A stretch of 64,000 nt of DNA, from the NCBI GenBank assembly GCA_024276275.1, contig JAJRXM010000006.1, positions 1-64,000 on the forward strand. Direction: 5' to 3'. Below, piece after piece: positions 51,822-61,449 of this stretch. Below the pieces are notes generated by a model. The model did not search any database. It saw only the letters and a list, made by a program, of their open reading frames with translations, and was not told the DNA's origin. The position numbers were made by a program, and so were the translations under genes. This DNA is from Candidatus Zixiibacteriota bacterium. Lineage in GTDB: Bacteria > Zixibacteria > MSB-5A5 > GN15 > FEB-12. The number at the start of each line of letters is the position of its first letter. The first letter of the stretch is position 1.

Positions 51822-54104
51822 CTAGGCAGAAGCTGATTCTTCGGTCTGAGGCGGAGTAACTTCGTGCTTGCACTCCGGACAGCGGTGGAATTCACCTTTT
51901 GCTTTGGTAACTTTAAGAACCATAAACGGGTTTTTGCAAGCCGGACAAGCTTCTTTGACTGGCATATCCCAACTGGCAAAATCGCATTTAGGGTATTTTG
52001 AACAACCGTAAAATAGCCTGCGTCCTTTGGTCTGTTTTTCAACAAGATCGCCGGTGCATCCTTCTTTTGTGCATTTAATACCGAGAGTAACCGGTTTTGT
52101 ATTTTTACAATCAGGATAACCCGAGCAAGCCAAAAATCTGCCAAACCGACCGGTCTTAATAACCATATCGGATCCGCATTTTTCACATTTTTGGTCTGTT
52201 TTCGAACGGGCTTCTTCTTCAGGTAACGGTTTTGTTGATTTACATTCAGGATATGAGGAGCAAGCCAAGAAACGACCGTTACGACCCCATTTAATAATCA
52301 TATGGGAACCGCATTTTTCACATTTTTGGTCGGTCTTTTCTTCCATCGATTCTTTGATCGCTTTTTCTTTACCTTTTAAACCATCAATAGTTTTTATAAA
52401 AGGAGTATAGAAATCAGAAAGAACTTTTTTCCAATCATCGGTACCGTCTTCAATCAAATCAAGATCTTTTTCCATCTCGGCAGTAAATTTCACATTAATA
52501 ATATTCGGGAAATTTTCTACCAAAATTTTACTGACTGTTGTACCGAGTTCCGTCGGATGTAATCGCCGTTCGTTTATTTCAACATATTTGCGGTCTTTTA
52601 AAGTAGAAATAATTGATGCGTACGTTGATGGTCGTCCTATGCCTTCTGCTTCCAGTTCTTTCACAAGCATTGCCTCAGAGAACCGTGCAGGTGGTTTTGT
52701 AAATGATTGTGTCTTTTCTAATTTCTTAAGTTCAATAGCTTGGTCTTTTGAAAGATTAGGAAGTTTGACAACGTTATCACCGTTTCCGGTATCATCTTCT
52801 TCTTTCTCGATATGATACACTTTTAGAAAACCGTCAAAAGTAATCTTTTGCGAGGAGACTCTAAAGAGGTAATCTCCTGCATCTATATCAACTGAAGTAA
52901 GTTTATATTTTGCCGGATTCATTTGAGATGCAACAAAGCGGTTCCATATCAATGAATAGAGTTTTAACTGACGAGGTGTAAGTTTCTTTTTTAAGGCTTC
53001 AGGTGAATGATCCATATAGGTAGGACGAATAGCTTCATGAGCATCCTGAGCAGCTTTTTTCTTACCGTACGGTATCGGTTTATTAGGTAGATAGTCATCG
53101 CCAAATTCTTTTTTAATATAATCCCGTACATTTGTCATCGCTTCAACAGAAATACGTGTTGAATCAGTACGCATATAAGTAATCAAACCAACTTGTCCTT
53201 CATTACCCAATTCAATTCCTTCATATAATTGCTGAGCAATCGACATAGTAACTTTGGCAGTAAAGCCGAATTTCTTAGCAGCTTCCTGTTGAAGTGTCGA
53301 TGTAATAAAAGGAGCGTTTGATTTTTTAGTTTTTGAAGTTTCTTTGATTTCAGAAACAACAAAGTTTTCTTTTTTTATAGCAGTAAGATGTTTTTTAACT
53401 TCAGCTTCTGATTTAATAAAAGTTTTTTTAGCACCTTTTTCATTAGGACTTGATAAAGTTTTATCTTTAATCCGTACTAATCTTGCTACAAACTTTTCAT
53501 TTTTTTCAGTTTCAAGATTAGCGGCAATCTGCCAATATTCCTGAGGCTTAAATGCTAATACCGCAACTTCTCTTTCACATATTAAACGGAGAGCCACAGA
53601 CTGCACTCTACCTGCTGAAAGATTACGGGCTACAGTTTTCCATAAAAATGGAGATACTTTGTATCCTACTATACGGTCAAGTACTCGTCGTGCCTGTTGA
53701 GCATTCACAAGATTCATATTGATTGTACGAGGATTGTTGATAGCTTCTGTTACAGCTGATTTTGTAATTTCATTAAATGTAACTCGAACAATTTCAGCCT
53801 TAGTACCTTGGATTGCTGTGGCAACATGCCAGGCGATAGCTTCACCTTCACGATCCGGATCGGGTGCCAGAAACACTTTGTCAGCTTTTTTACATGCTTT
53901 TTTTAGTTCGTTGAGGATTTTTTCTTTGCCTTTAATCGCTGTATAATCTATTTCAAAATTATTTTCAGGGTCAACCCCAAGTTTGGATTTTGGCAAATCC
54001 ATTAAATGTCCAATGGTCGCTTTAATATCAAAATCTTTACCTAAAAAGCGGGCAAGAGTTTTTGTCTTTGCAGGGGACTCAACAATAAGAAGATTTTTTG
54101 CCAT
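51822..54104 (-). CDS. topA: DNA topoisomerase I with four C-terminal zinc fingers
   Basis: Relaxes negative supercoils (type IA). The 760 residues start with the Toprim domain (LLIVESPAKTKTLARFLG, then APDPDREGEAIAWH). The catalytic Tyr is in GLITYMRTDSTRIS (about 302). Four Cys4 zinc modules lie at about 600-745: CEKCG...CSSYPEC, CEKCG...CSGYPDC, CTKEGC...CSKYPKC and CPAC...CPEC. AAGGAAAAA precedes the ATG. It ends at its own terminator. Confidence 0.96.
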   Translation of the reverse strand: MAKNLLIVESPAKTKTLARFLGKDFDIKATIGHLMDLPKSKLGVDPENNFEIDYTAIKGKEKILNELKKACKKADKVFLAPDPDREGEAIAWHVATAIQGTKAEIVRVTFNEITKSAVTEAINNPRTINMNLVNAQQARRVLDRIVGYKVSPFLWKTVARNLSAGRVQSVALRLICEREVAVLAFKPQEYWQIAANLETEKNEKFVARLVRIKDKTLSSPNEKGAKKTFIKSEAEVKKHLTAIKKENFVVSEIKETSKTKKSNAPFITSTLQQEAAKKFGFTAKVTMSIAQQLYEGIELGNEGQVGLITYMRTDSTRISVEAMTNVRDYIKKEFGDDYLPNKPIPYGKKKAAQDAHEAIRPTYMDHSPEALKKKLTPRQLKLYSLIWNRFVASQMNPAKYKLTSVDIDAGDYLFRVSSQKITFDGFLKVYHIEKEEDDTGNGDNVVKLPNLSKDQAIELKKLEKTQSFTKPPARFSEAMLVKELEAEGIGRPSTYASIISTLKDRKYVEINERRLHPTELGTTVSKILVENFPNIINVKFTAEMEKDLDLIEDGTDDWKKVLSDFYTPFIKTIDGLKGKEKAIKESMEEKTDQKCEKCGSHMIIKWGRNGRFLACSSYPECKSTKPLPEEEARSKTDQKCEKCGSDMVIKTGRFGRFLACSGYPDCKNTKPVTLGIKCTKEGCTGDLVEKQTKGRRLFYGCSKYPKCDFASWDMPVKEACPACKNPFMVLKVTKAKGEFHRCPECKHEVTPPQTEESASA

Positions 54105-54146
54105 TTTTTTCCTTATAATCTTTCGCAGATAAATCTACTTGTCGTG

Positions 54147-54374
54147 TTATACCGAATCAGGTCTGGTAAACTTCACATTTCCTGCTAATAAATCCCGAAG
54201 TGCACACATGGTCATCTTACGTGATTCAATTTCTAAGTCCGGGTTTTCTTCCATTTGCTCAAGAGTTTTGAGTCTCAAGTTATTTAAATGTCTTGCGTGT
54301 TGTGATGCTACAATTATAGCCTCATAACGATTTAGTCCAAATTTTTCAAATTCTTCAATTGGTAGAGAATGCAT
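54147..54374 (-). CDS. rpoZ: RNA polymerase omega subunit
   Basis: A 75-residue omega subunit, with RYEAIIVASQHARHLN and the later KMTMCALRDLLAGNVKF as in RpoK/omega proteins. It helps fold beta'. GGAGG lies before the ATG. It follows gmk by 24 bases in the common order yicC-gmk-rpoZ, which supports the call. It is short but full length. Confidence 0.88.
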   Translation of the reverse strand: MHSLPIEEFEKFGLNRYEAIIVASQHARHLNNLRLKTLEQMEENPDLEIESRKMTMCALRDLLAGNVKFTRPDSV

Positions 54375-54398
54375 ACTGCCTCCAGTGATTTATTATAT

Positions 54399-55019
54399 TT
54401 AAACGCCTATTTTCTTAATTTGTTCCGCACTCATTTTATCGGTCCGACAATGATGACACTGTATAATTGCCAGAACTTCCGACACTGCTGTCTTTAGCTC
54501 ATTATTGACGACGGCATAGTCAAATTTGTTGAATAATTTCATTTCATCTCTTGCATTTTTAAATCTCACTGCAAGTTGTTTTTTTGTTTCGGTACCTCGC
54601 TGAATCAATCTTTTCCGAAGTTCTTTTACCGAGGGAGGAAGAATAAAAATAGTAATCGCTTCGGGATATTCTTTTTTCAATTTTTTGGCACCTTGTACAT
54701 CAACATCCAAAAGCATCACTCCGCCTTTTTGCAGCACTTTCTCCAAAGGTTTACGTGGGGTTCCATAGCTATATAAATGTACTTTAAAATACTCGGCATA
54801 ATAGTTCGCAGCAATTTTTTGTTCAAATTCTTTTTCTGTTTTAAAATTGTATTCCCTACCATCTTTTTCACCGGTTCGTATTTGACGAGTAGTATCAGAA
54901 AGCGAAAATTGCCATCCTGCTTTTCTTCTAGTCGGTGATAGCAGTTTTCGACAAATTGAAGTTTTCCCGCCGCCGGATGGTGATGATATGATAACTATTT
55001 TTCCTTTATGAGCACTCAT
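54399..55019 (-). CDS. gmk: Guanylate kinase
   Basis: Phosphorylates GMP to GDP. P-loop IISSPSGGGKTSICRKLL (about 10-27), GMP-binding segment SLSDTTRQIRTGEKDGREYNF, and DVDVQGAKKLKKEYPEAITIFI. The 206 residues are normal. Central gene of yicC-gmk-rpoZ; three bases separate it from yicC. Confidence 0.96.
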   Translation of the reverse strand: MSAHKGKIVIISSPSGGGKTSICRKLLSPTRRKAGWQFSLSDTTRQIRTGEKDGREYNFKTEKEFEQKIAANYYAEYFKVHLYSYGTPRKPLEKVLQKGGVMLLDVDVQGAKKLKKEYPEAITIFILPPSVKELRKRLIQRGTETKKQLAVRFKNARDEMKLFNKFDYAVVNNELKTAVSEVLAIIQCHHCRTDKMSAEQIKKIGV

Positions 55020-55022
55020 CTA

Positions 55023-55898
55023 TTATTCAATATTCTGTACTTGTTCACGTAATTTTTCGATCTCTTCTTTCATTTGAATAACTGTAGATGAGATAGAAAT
55101 ATCAGAACATTTAGATGCTATCGTATTTACTTCACGGTTTAGTTCTTGTAAGATAAAATTCATTTTTTTTCCAACCGGATTTTTATCTTCCAATGCCGAC
55201 TTATATTGTTTCAAGTGCGAATATGTACGGATGCACTCTTCGGCAATATCAGTTCTTTCGGCTAAAATTGCAATCTCTTCTTCAATGCGAACTGAGTTAT
55301 CATGTGAGTCTTTTAATATATCTTGCAGTTTCTGAGTTACTTTTTCACGTCGACTGTTTACACACTGTGCCGAGAGTTTCTCTATTTCTTTGATGTTTGT
55401 AGAAAGTATCTTGAGTCTCTTTTTCATGTCATTCTTTAACTCTTGTCCCTCTTTTTTACGCATCACTATTAATTCTGCCAATGCTTTCCGAAGAGTCTTT
55501 TCTAATGCTGCCCAGATTGCTTTTTCATCAAAAGTAGCAGTTTCCGGTTTGGTGATTTCAGGAATTAAAAGAAGGTCATGTATTGTAATCTCGGATGTAA
55601 TCTTCAATTCTTTTTTCAATTTAGTCAACTGATTAAAAAGTACTTTTGACAAATCTTTATTTATATAATTTTTTGATGAATCATCAATTTTTTCTTCAAA
55701 TGAAATATATAGATTTATTTTCCCTCTGCTGATCATTTGGGAAATAACATCTTTAATTTTAGGGTCAAACCCAAAAAATGATCTTGGTGTTCTGGGAGAT
55801 ATTTCAAGGTATCTGTTATTTACAGAAGAAATTTCTACTCTTATTTTACCTAATTTTGTCTTTAATTCCGCTTTACCAAATCCGGTCATCGAATTCAT
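55023..55898 (-). CDS. yicC: YicC family endoribonuclease
   Basis: A 291-residue YicC protein with the N-terminal MNSMTGFGKAE and SSVNNRYLEI and the C-terminal DUF1732 part ending in SDISISSTVIQMKEEIEKLREQVQN. Members act as RNA endonucleases and are often encoded before gmk. First gene of the three-gene housekeeping operon. Confidence 0.95.
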   Translation of the reverse strand: MNSMTGFGKAELKTKLGKIRVEISSVNNRYLEISPRTPRSFFGFDPKIKDVISQMISRGKINLYISFEEKIDDSSKNYINKDLSKVLFNQLTKLKKELKITSEITIHDLLLIPEITKPETATFDEKAIWAALEKTLRKALAELIVMRKKEGQELKNDMKKRLKILSTNIKEIEKLSAQCVNSRREKVTQKLQDILKDSHDNSVRIEEEIAILAERTDIAEECIRTYSHLKQYKSALEDKNPVGKKMNFILQELNREVNTIASKCSDISISSTVIQMKEEIEKLREQVQNIE

Positions 55899-55958
55899 AT
55901 ATTGTTATCCTCAATTAATAGGCTGAAAAATAGAAATAAACGGCGAATTGTCAACAAA

Positions 55959-56678
55959 TTATTCAGTTTCGCTCAATTTAACCTTTGTTTTTGTATAAAT
56001 TCTTGATTTTAGAGGGTCAATCATCACCCCGACAGGAGTTTTATGATAAACAGGGGTTGATATATGAGACATACGGTGAGTACTTTTTTGAATCCGAAGA
56101 GCTGATTTTTGAATTGTTTTAATCTTTTTTATCAAATCTTTATCAATTCCCAACTGATCATCCAGAATAAGTTCTGTAATACCCAAAATAGTCATAAGTG
56201 GATTATTAATTTCATGTGAAAGAGTTCTGGATGTCAACTTTAGAAGTTCCGATTGCTTACTGTTCCTTTTTGATGACTGTACTTCTCTAGACTTAACCTC
56301 TCGAGATAAAACTTCTTTTAGAAGCTGTGGTACTACGACATAAAAAGTCTCGTTCTTTTGTAATAATTCAGTTACTCCAATCTCAAGCATTTCCTTTGAG
56401 AATTTATCGGAAGTATCGTCCACAAATGCAATTATCGGCATATCAGTGTTAGCAAAGTGAAGGTGATGAACATTACAAATATCTTCTTGTTCGCTAGAAT
56501 TAATATCAACTAATACAGCTTGTATTAATTCTGAAGCTATAACTTTGATTGCCTCTGATTTAGTTTGTACAGAAATTATATTATACTCAGGTAATCGTAA
56601 CTGTATCTCTTTTATTAGCAATAATTCATGAAAGTTATTTTGAACAAATAAGAGAATGTTTATTTTTTTTATTTTCAT
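55959..56678 (-). CDS. Degenerate receiver plus HisKA protein without ATPase domain
   Basis: Residues about 6-120 look like a receiver domain: a phospho-acceptor-like Asp58 in AVLVDIN and Lys108 are present, but the acidic pocket near residue 13 reads QNN instead of DD. Residues about 145-205 form a HisKA helix pair with the H box TLSHEINNPLMTI (His155). The protein then ends at residue 239 with no N, G1 or G2 box of a kinase ATPase domain, and none follows downstream before yicC. It could be a phosphotransfer or dimerising partner for a kinase encoded elsewhere. It lies 122 bases downstream of the PAS-GAF-PAS gene. Confidence 0.7.
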   Translation of the reverse strand: MKIKKINILLFVQNNFHELLLIKEIQLRLPEYNIISVQTKSEAIKVIASELIQAVLVDINSSEQEDICNVHHLHFANTDMPIIAFVDDTSDKFSKEMLEIGVTELLQKNETFYVVVPQLLKEVLSREVKSREVQSSKRNSKQSELLKLTSRTLSHEINNPLMTILGITELILDDQLGIDKDLIKKIKTIQKSALRIQKSTHRMSHISTPVYHKTPVGVMIDPLKSRIYTKTKVKLSETE

Positions 56679-56800
56679 AATTCTGAGCCATATAAATATA
56701 TGTATTCTATATATAGTATCGGCCGAGTACGCACGAACTACACACTGCGGGCTAACCGCATTGAATTCACTGACTTAACGAGGATTAGAGATTACTGTTT

Positions 56801-57997
56801 TTAGACAAGAACAAAGCAGGCGGAACGGTCTGTTTCTTTATCGCCTATTTTTAACACAGTCAATTTTTTAACTTTGGTTTTGCTTAAAAATAACTCAAAC
56901 TGTTTATCGGAGGATTGTGATGGGTCAAACGGTGAATTGACATAATCTGAAATTGAATCTATTAGATTTTTTTTGTTATGTTTTGTTAATGATTTAAAAA
57001 GATTAAAATAACTACCGTTTAAAATATTTTCAGAGAAATATTCTCTCATAGATGGATTATAACCGATTATATCTCCTTCAGGATTTGTTAAAAAAGCAGG
57101 GATATTAATAGATTCTAAAAAACCGATTGTAAACTTTATATCGACTGAATCTTCAGCAGAGCCGTATTCGTTTTGCAAAGTTAGAATTTTTTCAACTACT
57201 GATGATGCTAAAAGAAGTTTCTTATAAATTTTTTCAAGTCGGGTGATATTATACGTCGACGGATAATTCATCCGCATCAGACATCTGAAGCCGTCTGAGA
57301 TAATTAACGGCAAAAGAAATTCGTTCGGAGCTTTTTGATATTTTTCAATTGCTAAACTGACATCTTTGTCATTGAGAAATGAATATCTCTTTCCGGATTC
57401 AGCATAATCAAAATGAATTTGAGATGTTTCGGTCAAAGTTTTTTCTATGATATTTTCAATATTTGAACCTTCTGATGTAGCTACCAACTCAAGTTGATTT
57501 TCATTGGATAAATACATTGCGGTACTGTCAGCATTTGATAGTTCATGAAAAAATTTGATTAAAATATTTGTGTCCGATAAAGTCTCAGTACTTAAAGAAG
57601 AAATAATATCCAGTATCTCTTTTTCATCAATTGTATCTCTTGAAACAGTTTGCGTAGTTATATTTTCAGTATCAATTATCAATTGAAAATTCACCGGATT
57701 TCCGGCAATAAAATTTAAAGAGGTAACGACTTTGAGACAGAATGATTTATTATTTTTATTAATGAAATGCAGTATTGTTGTGTCGTAAAATGATTCATAA
57801 TTGTTTCTGACATTCAGGATATCATCTAACACTGCAGCAGATTTTTTATCTAAAAAGTCATGGAGGGGTTTACCAAAAAGATTTTCTTTTGAATACCCAA
57901 GTAGCTGCTCTACCAGGTCATCGATAAATACAAATTTTCCTTTTAGGTCAATTTTGCATACCGCACAACGAGTAATAACTTGTTTTGTTTGCGGCAT
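56801..57997 (-). CDS. PAS-GAF-PAS sensory protein without output domain
   Basis: Three sensory modules: PAS (about 8-112; KFVFIDDLVEQLLGYSKENLFGKPLHDFLD), a GAF-like domain (about 130-265) and a second PAS (about 290-398; FLESINIPAFLTNPEGDIIGYNPSMREYF). The frame stops right after the last PAS strand (SACFVLV), so no kinase, cyclase or DNA-binding output follows. No signal peptide or membrane helix. It probably senses a small molecule or redox state and acts through a partner, possibly the HisKA protein at 55959 (inference). It follows the subtilase gene by 17 bases. Confidence 0.72.
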   Translation of the reverse strand: MPQTKQVITRCAVCKIDLKGKFVFIDDLVEQLLGYSKENLFGKPLHDFLDKKSAAVLDDILNVRNNYESFYDTTILHFINKNNKSFCLKVVTSLNFIAGNPVNFQLIIDTENITTQTVSRDTIDEKEILDIISSLSTETLSDTNILIKFFHELSNADSTAMYLSNENQLELVATSEGSNIENIIEKTLTETSQIHFDYAESGKRYSFLNDKDVSLAIEKYQKAPNEFLLPLIISDGFRCLMRMNYPSTYNITRLEKIYKKLLLASSVVEKILTLQNEYGSAEDSVDIKFTIGFLESINIPAFLTNPEGDIIGYNPSMREYFSENILNGSYFNLFKSLTKHNKKNLIDSISDYVNSPFDPSQSSDKQFELFLSKTKVKKLTVLKIGDKETDRSACFVLV

Positions 57998-58014
57998 CTT
58001 TTTTTCGACCTCTT

Positions 58015-59991
58015 TTATTTAATCTTTAACACGTTTTGATGAAACTGCTTTCCCCCTGCTGAAACGACAATAACATACACACCGTCAGCAACAACCGCAC
58101 CTGTTTGGTTGTCACAATTCCATCTTGCTTCTATTCTATTAATGTCGGCATCGACAGTGTAATTATTGAATAATTCCCATATTTTTTCACCGGAAATCGC
58201 ATGAATTGTTAGTGACTCAAAATTTAATGCATCATAAAAATAGATATTGAGAAAATCAGAACACGGATTTGGACCGACAACTAACTTACTTTGCAGCAAT
58301 TCTTTGGAAAATAAGACAAAGTCTGCTGTATCAGCAAAATACCCGACATCTGCAGCAAGCCTTATGAGTTTGGTTGATTTTAAATTAACAGATGAGTTAA
58401 TATCTAAATAGCCTGTACCGTCATTATTGTCAGAAAATGATACTCCGAATACTGTATCGATAAGGGTTAAAGTAGGAATTACACCTGTTCGACCTCCGGT
58501 TTCAATTAAAAACCTATTAACTCCTTCAATGCTTAATACAAGAGAGTACGGTTTCAGAAACCGAATAATATCAGCTGTTTTTAATGCATCAAATAATCCA
58601 TAACCGAAGTCATTATCAGGATTTTCATACCTGTCGCCTGATTGTCTAATCAGGTCTCTTAGTTCATCGGCAGTAAGGGTTGAATCATGTTCAATTGCCA
58701 ATGCGGCACTACCTGCGACTAACGGTGCCGAAAATGATGTTCCACCGATACCGGTTACATATCCACCCACAAAATTAGGAGCAGATATTGCCGTTCCCAA
58801 TGCTACAATATCTGGTTTAATTCTTCCGTCAGCACTTGGACCCGGAGAAGAAAAACCCGCCAAGCTTGAGTCTAAATTTACTGCTCCTACAGCAATTACT
58901 GAATCTCCATCGGCAGGAGTGACAATATGGTTCCAGTCACTTCCCCGCTCGTTTCCTGCCGAATTGATAACTAGTATATTTTTTGAGGCGGCAATATCGG
59001 CCGCAGTTGTTATTCGAGGAATATCACCGTCTAAATCAGCAAAAGTATATCCGACCGAATCCTGAAATGTTATATACCCTAGAGATGAGCTGATAATATC
59101 GGCACCCTGCTGATCTGCCCATTGAGCAGCTGCAATCCAGTTATCTTCTTCTTGGAAAATTTCTATATTGCCGCAGGTAATTTCTGTTTTTGCCAATAAA
59201 TACTCGGCATTATACGCTACACCTATTAATGAATCAGGAACATAGCTTCCTATAACTCCTAAAGTAAAAGTACCGTGACGTAATTGCGATAAAAGCCCTG
59301 AGCATTCGGCTTGGGTTACATCTGAGATATTATCAATAAAATTATATGTATTTATTATATTTAGTGAGTCAAAAGCAGGATGATTAGTATTACATCCTGA
59401 ATCAAACATGGCTATTCGGATACCTCTTCCGCTCAAACCTGAGGCATGCAATTTATCTGCTTTGATAAATCTATTTTGAGAATATGAAAGACCATAAGAA
59501 AGTGCTGATGATTTACTTCGAGAACTTTTTGTTTCAAAGAGAGAATCGTTATCAAATTTTCTTTGAGATGAAAACTTTCGTATTAAATCTATCTCTAGTA
59601 TAGTTGAAAACGATGATAAAGAAGATAAATCATTAGCAGAGATATCAACTGTAACAGCGTTTAACCAATACAAAACGTGTCGTATCTCGGCACCTAATTG
59701 AATCAGAGAATCTATAACAGATTGTGAAAAGGTCGAGTCTGAACTAGTAATTAAATTGTTGAATAGATCGACTTTTTTTCTTCTCTGTATAGATTTTTCA
59801 GAAAGAACTATCGGGATTTTATCAACTTTGTTCACATCAAGAGTCAGCCATAATGAAAGAGTACTGTCAGATGATATTGATAAAGAAGCTATCTTATTTT
59901 GTAGTTCAGGTGTTAATTTATCTATCTGAAATTCAGTCGCCGTGACATTTGTGCTGATAAGAGTTGCGAGTATATAGCAAATAATCCGCAT
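58015..59991 (-). CDS. Secreted subtilisin-like (S8) serine peptidase
   Basis: A 658-residue exported protease with a signal peptide (MRIICYILATLISTNVTA) and a propeptide-like region (to about 175). The catalytic domain has Asp in IAMFDSGCNTNHP, His in LRHGTFTLGVIG, the oxyanion Asn in INSAGNERG and Ser in GGTSFSAPLVAGSAAL. The C-terminal 90 residues (VVGPNPCSDFLNIYF, ISGEKIWEL, GVYVIVVSAGG) resemble a T9SS sorting domain. The ATG at 59991 lies one base after the ABC ATPase stop; an upstream start at 60024 would overlap that gene. It is co-directional with the transporter genes, suggesting peptide or amino-acid scavenging. Confidence 0.88.
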   Translation of the reverse strand: MRIICYILATLISTNVTATEFQIDKLTPELQNKIASLSISSDSTLSLWLTLDVNKVDKIPIVLSEKSIQRRKKVDLFNNLITSSDSTFSQSVIDSLIQLGAEIRHVLYWLNAVTVDISANDLSSLSSFSTILEIDLIRKFSSQRKFDNDSLFETKSSRSKSSALSYGLSYSQNRFIKADKLHASGLSGRGIRIAMFDSGCNTNHPAFDSLNIINTYNFIDNISDVTQAECSGLLSQLRHGTFTLGVIGSYVPDSLIGVAYNAEYLLAKTEITCGNIEIFQEEDNWIAAAQWADQQGADIISSSLGYITFQDSVGYTFADLDGDIPRITTAADIAASKNILVINSAGNERGSDWNHIVTPADGDSVIAVGAVNLDSSLAGFSSPGPSADGRIKPDIVALGTAISAPNFVGGYVTGIGGTSFSAPLVAGSAALAIEHDSTLTADELRDLIRQSGDRYENPDNDFGYGLFDALKTADIIRFLKPYSLVLSIEGVNRFLIETGGRTGVIPTLTLIDTVFGVSFSDNNDGTGYLDINSSVNLKSTKLIRLAADVGYFADTADFVLFSKELLQSKLVVGPNPCSDFLNIYFYDALNFESLTIHAISGEKIWELFNNYTVDADINRIEARWNCDNQTGAVVADGVYVIVVSAGGKQFHQNVLKIK

Positions 59992-59992
59992 A

Positions 59993-60718
59993 TTAGAGAA
60001 CTTTAGCCAAAAATTCTTTTGCACGTTCAGTTTTGGGGAAGCTGAAAAAATCAGTCGGATTATTATCTTCCACTATCTTACCCTCATCAAGAAAGACAAT
60101 ACGGTCGGCTACCTCTTTGGCGAAACCGATTTCATGAGTTACAACAAGCATTGTCATACCTTCAGATGCTAACTGTTTCATAACATCCAACACCTCTCCT
60201 ATCATCTCAGGGTCCAAGGCGGAGGTTACCTCATCAAATAACATTATTTTCGGATTCATTGCTAGCGCTCGTGAAATAGCAACTCTTTGTTTTTGTCCGC
60301 CTGATAACTGCCCGGGAAATACATCTAATTTGTCATCCATCTCTACTTTATTAAGCAGTTCTATAGAAATTTTTCTCGCTTCTTGGTCAGTACGTTTTCT
60401 GACAATTTTTTGAGCAATGTTTACATTTTCTATGACCGTAAGATGTGGAAATAAATTAAACTGCTGGAAAACCATCCCGACCTCTAAACGAATTTCATGG
60501 ATTTGGAGATGCTCTTTATCAATTCGAAACCCGTCAATATTCAATTCGCCCGACTGAATTTCTTCCAACGCATTGAGACATCTTAAAAGTGTCGACTTAC
60601 CTGAACCGGAAGGTCCAAGTATTACTACAACTTCACCGCTGTCTACAGTAAGAGAGACATCTTTGAGTGCCTGAACATTTCCAAAACGACAGGAAATATT
60701 TTTTATATCAATTAGCAT
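59993..60718 (-). CDS. Polar amino-acid ABC transporter ATPase (GlnQ/HisP family)
   Basis: A 241-residue ATP-binding subunit with Walker [17 protein letters not shown] loop [13 protein letters not shown], signature [16 protein letters not shown] and Walker [15 protein letters not shown]. The family pairs with HisM-type permeases for glutamine, histidine, arginine or other polar amino acids. The ATG at 60718 starts inside the permease 3' end and gives the usual MLIDIKNIS start; the 60748 frame adds non-conserved residues. Translational coupling is likely. Confidence 0.93.
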   Translation of the reverse strand: MLIDIKNISCRFGNVQALKDVSLTVDSGEVVVILGPSGSGKSTLLRCLNALEEIQSGELNIDGFRIDKEHLQIHEIRLEVGMVFQQFNLFPHLTVIENVNIAQKIVRKRTDQEARKISIELLNKVEMDDKLDVFPGQLSGGQKQRVAISRALAMNPKIMLFDEVTSALDPEMIGEVLDVMKQLASEGMTMLVVTHEIGFAKEVADRIVFLDEGKIVEDNNPTDFFSFPKTERAKEFLAKVL

Positions 60719-61394
60719 TCTTTTTAACTCCATAACCGTGTATCGCAAATTTCTTTTCTATCACTTTCACAACCCGTGAAAGTGATATAGTCATTATCAA
60801 ATATAAAAGTCCTACAACCAACCATGTATGAAAGTCCAAAAAATTCTGATTAGCATACTCACGTCCTGCTTGAGTAATTTCCCGTAACCCGATTATCATG
60901 ACTAAAGATGAATCTTTGAGACAGGCGATAAACTCATTGGCAGCCGGGGGTACTACAATTCGAAAAGATTGCGGAAGAATAATATGCCGCATCGCTTGCC
61001 ATTTTGTCATTCCTAACGACATTGCGGCTTCATGTTGTCCATAGTCTATAGCTAAAATTCCTGAACGAAGAATTTCGGCCATATAAGCACCGTAACATAC
61101 TCCTATAGCCAATACACCCGCAACAAAACGGTCGAGGTTGATAATTTTACCTAACCCAAAGTAAAAGAAAAAAATCAACACCAATAACGGAATGCCGCGA
61201 AAAACATTTATATAGGCACCCGATAATGCTTTGATAAATCTGTTTTGTGATATTCTGCCGAGACCAAAGATAAGGCCAAACAATAAAGCGACAACATAGG
61301 CACAGACCGAAATCAGAATAGTCCAATGCACTACCTGAATTAGATAGAAAAATATTTTAGATAAAATTGTAAATTGTTCGCTTAACCAATCCAT
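60708..61394 (-). CDS. Polar amino-acid ABC transporter permease (HisM/GlnP family)
   Basis: 228 residues with about five membrane helices and the family motifs [16 protein letters not shown] and the EAA loop region [23 protein letters not shown], which docks the ATPase. It is first of a run: permease, ATPase, subtilase, PAS-GAF-PAS. No substrate-binding protein is in the window, so the binding protein is either encoded apart or fused elsewhere. Confidence 0.93.
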   Translation of the reverse strand: MDWLSEQFTILSKIFFYLIQVVHWTILISVCAYVVALLFGLIFGLGRISQNRFIKALSGAYINVFRGIPLLVLIFFFYFGLGKIINLDRFVAGVLAIGVCYGAYMAEILRSGILAIDYGQHEAAMSLGMTKWQAMRHIILPQSFRIVVPPAANEFIACLKDSSLVMIIGLREITQAGREYANQNFLDFHTWLVVGLLYLIMTISLSRVVKVIEKKFAIHGYGVKKNAN

Positions 61395-61449
61395 AAGAAA
61401 TTAATGATACAACAGAACAAACTGTTTGTCACTCGGTTTTAATATATTT

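Noticed and set aside
51725-52186. 153-codon minus-strand frame ending near xerC
   Set aside because: It is an alternative frame of the topA zinc-finger region and runs through the topA terminator. The topA frame carries ordered Cys motifs.
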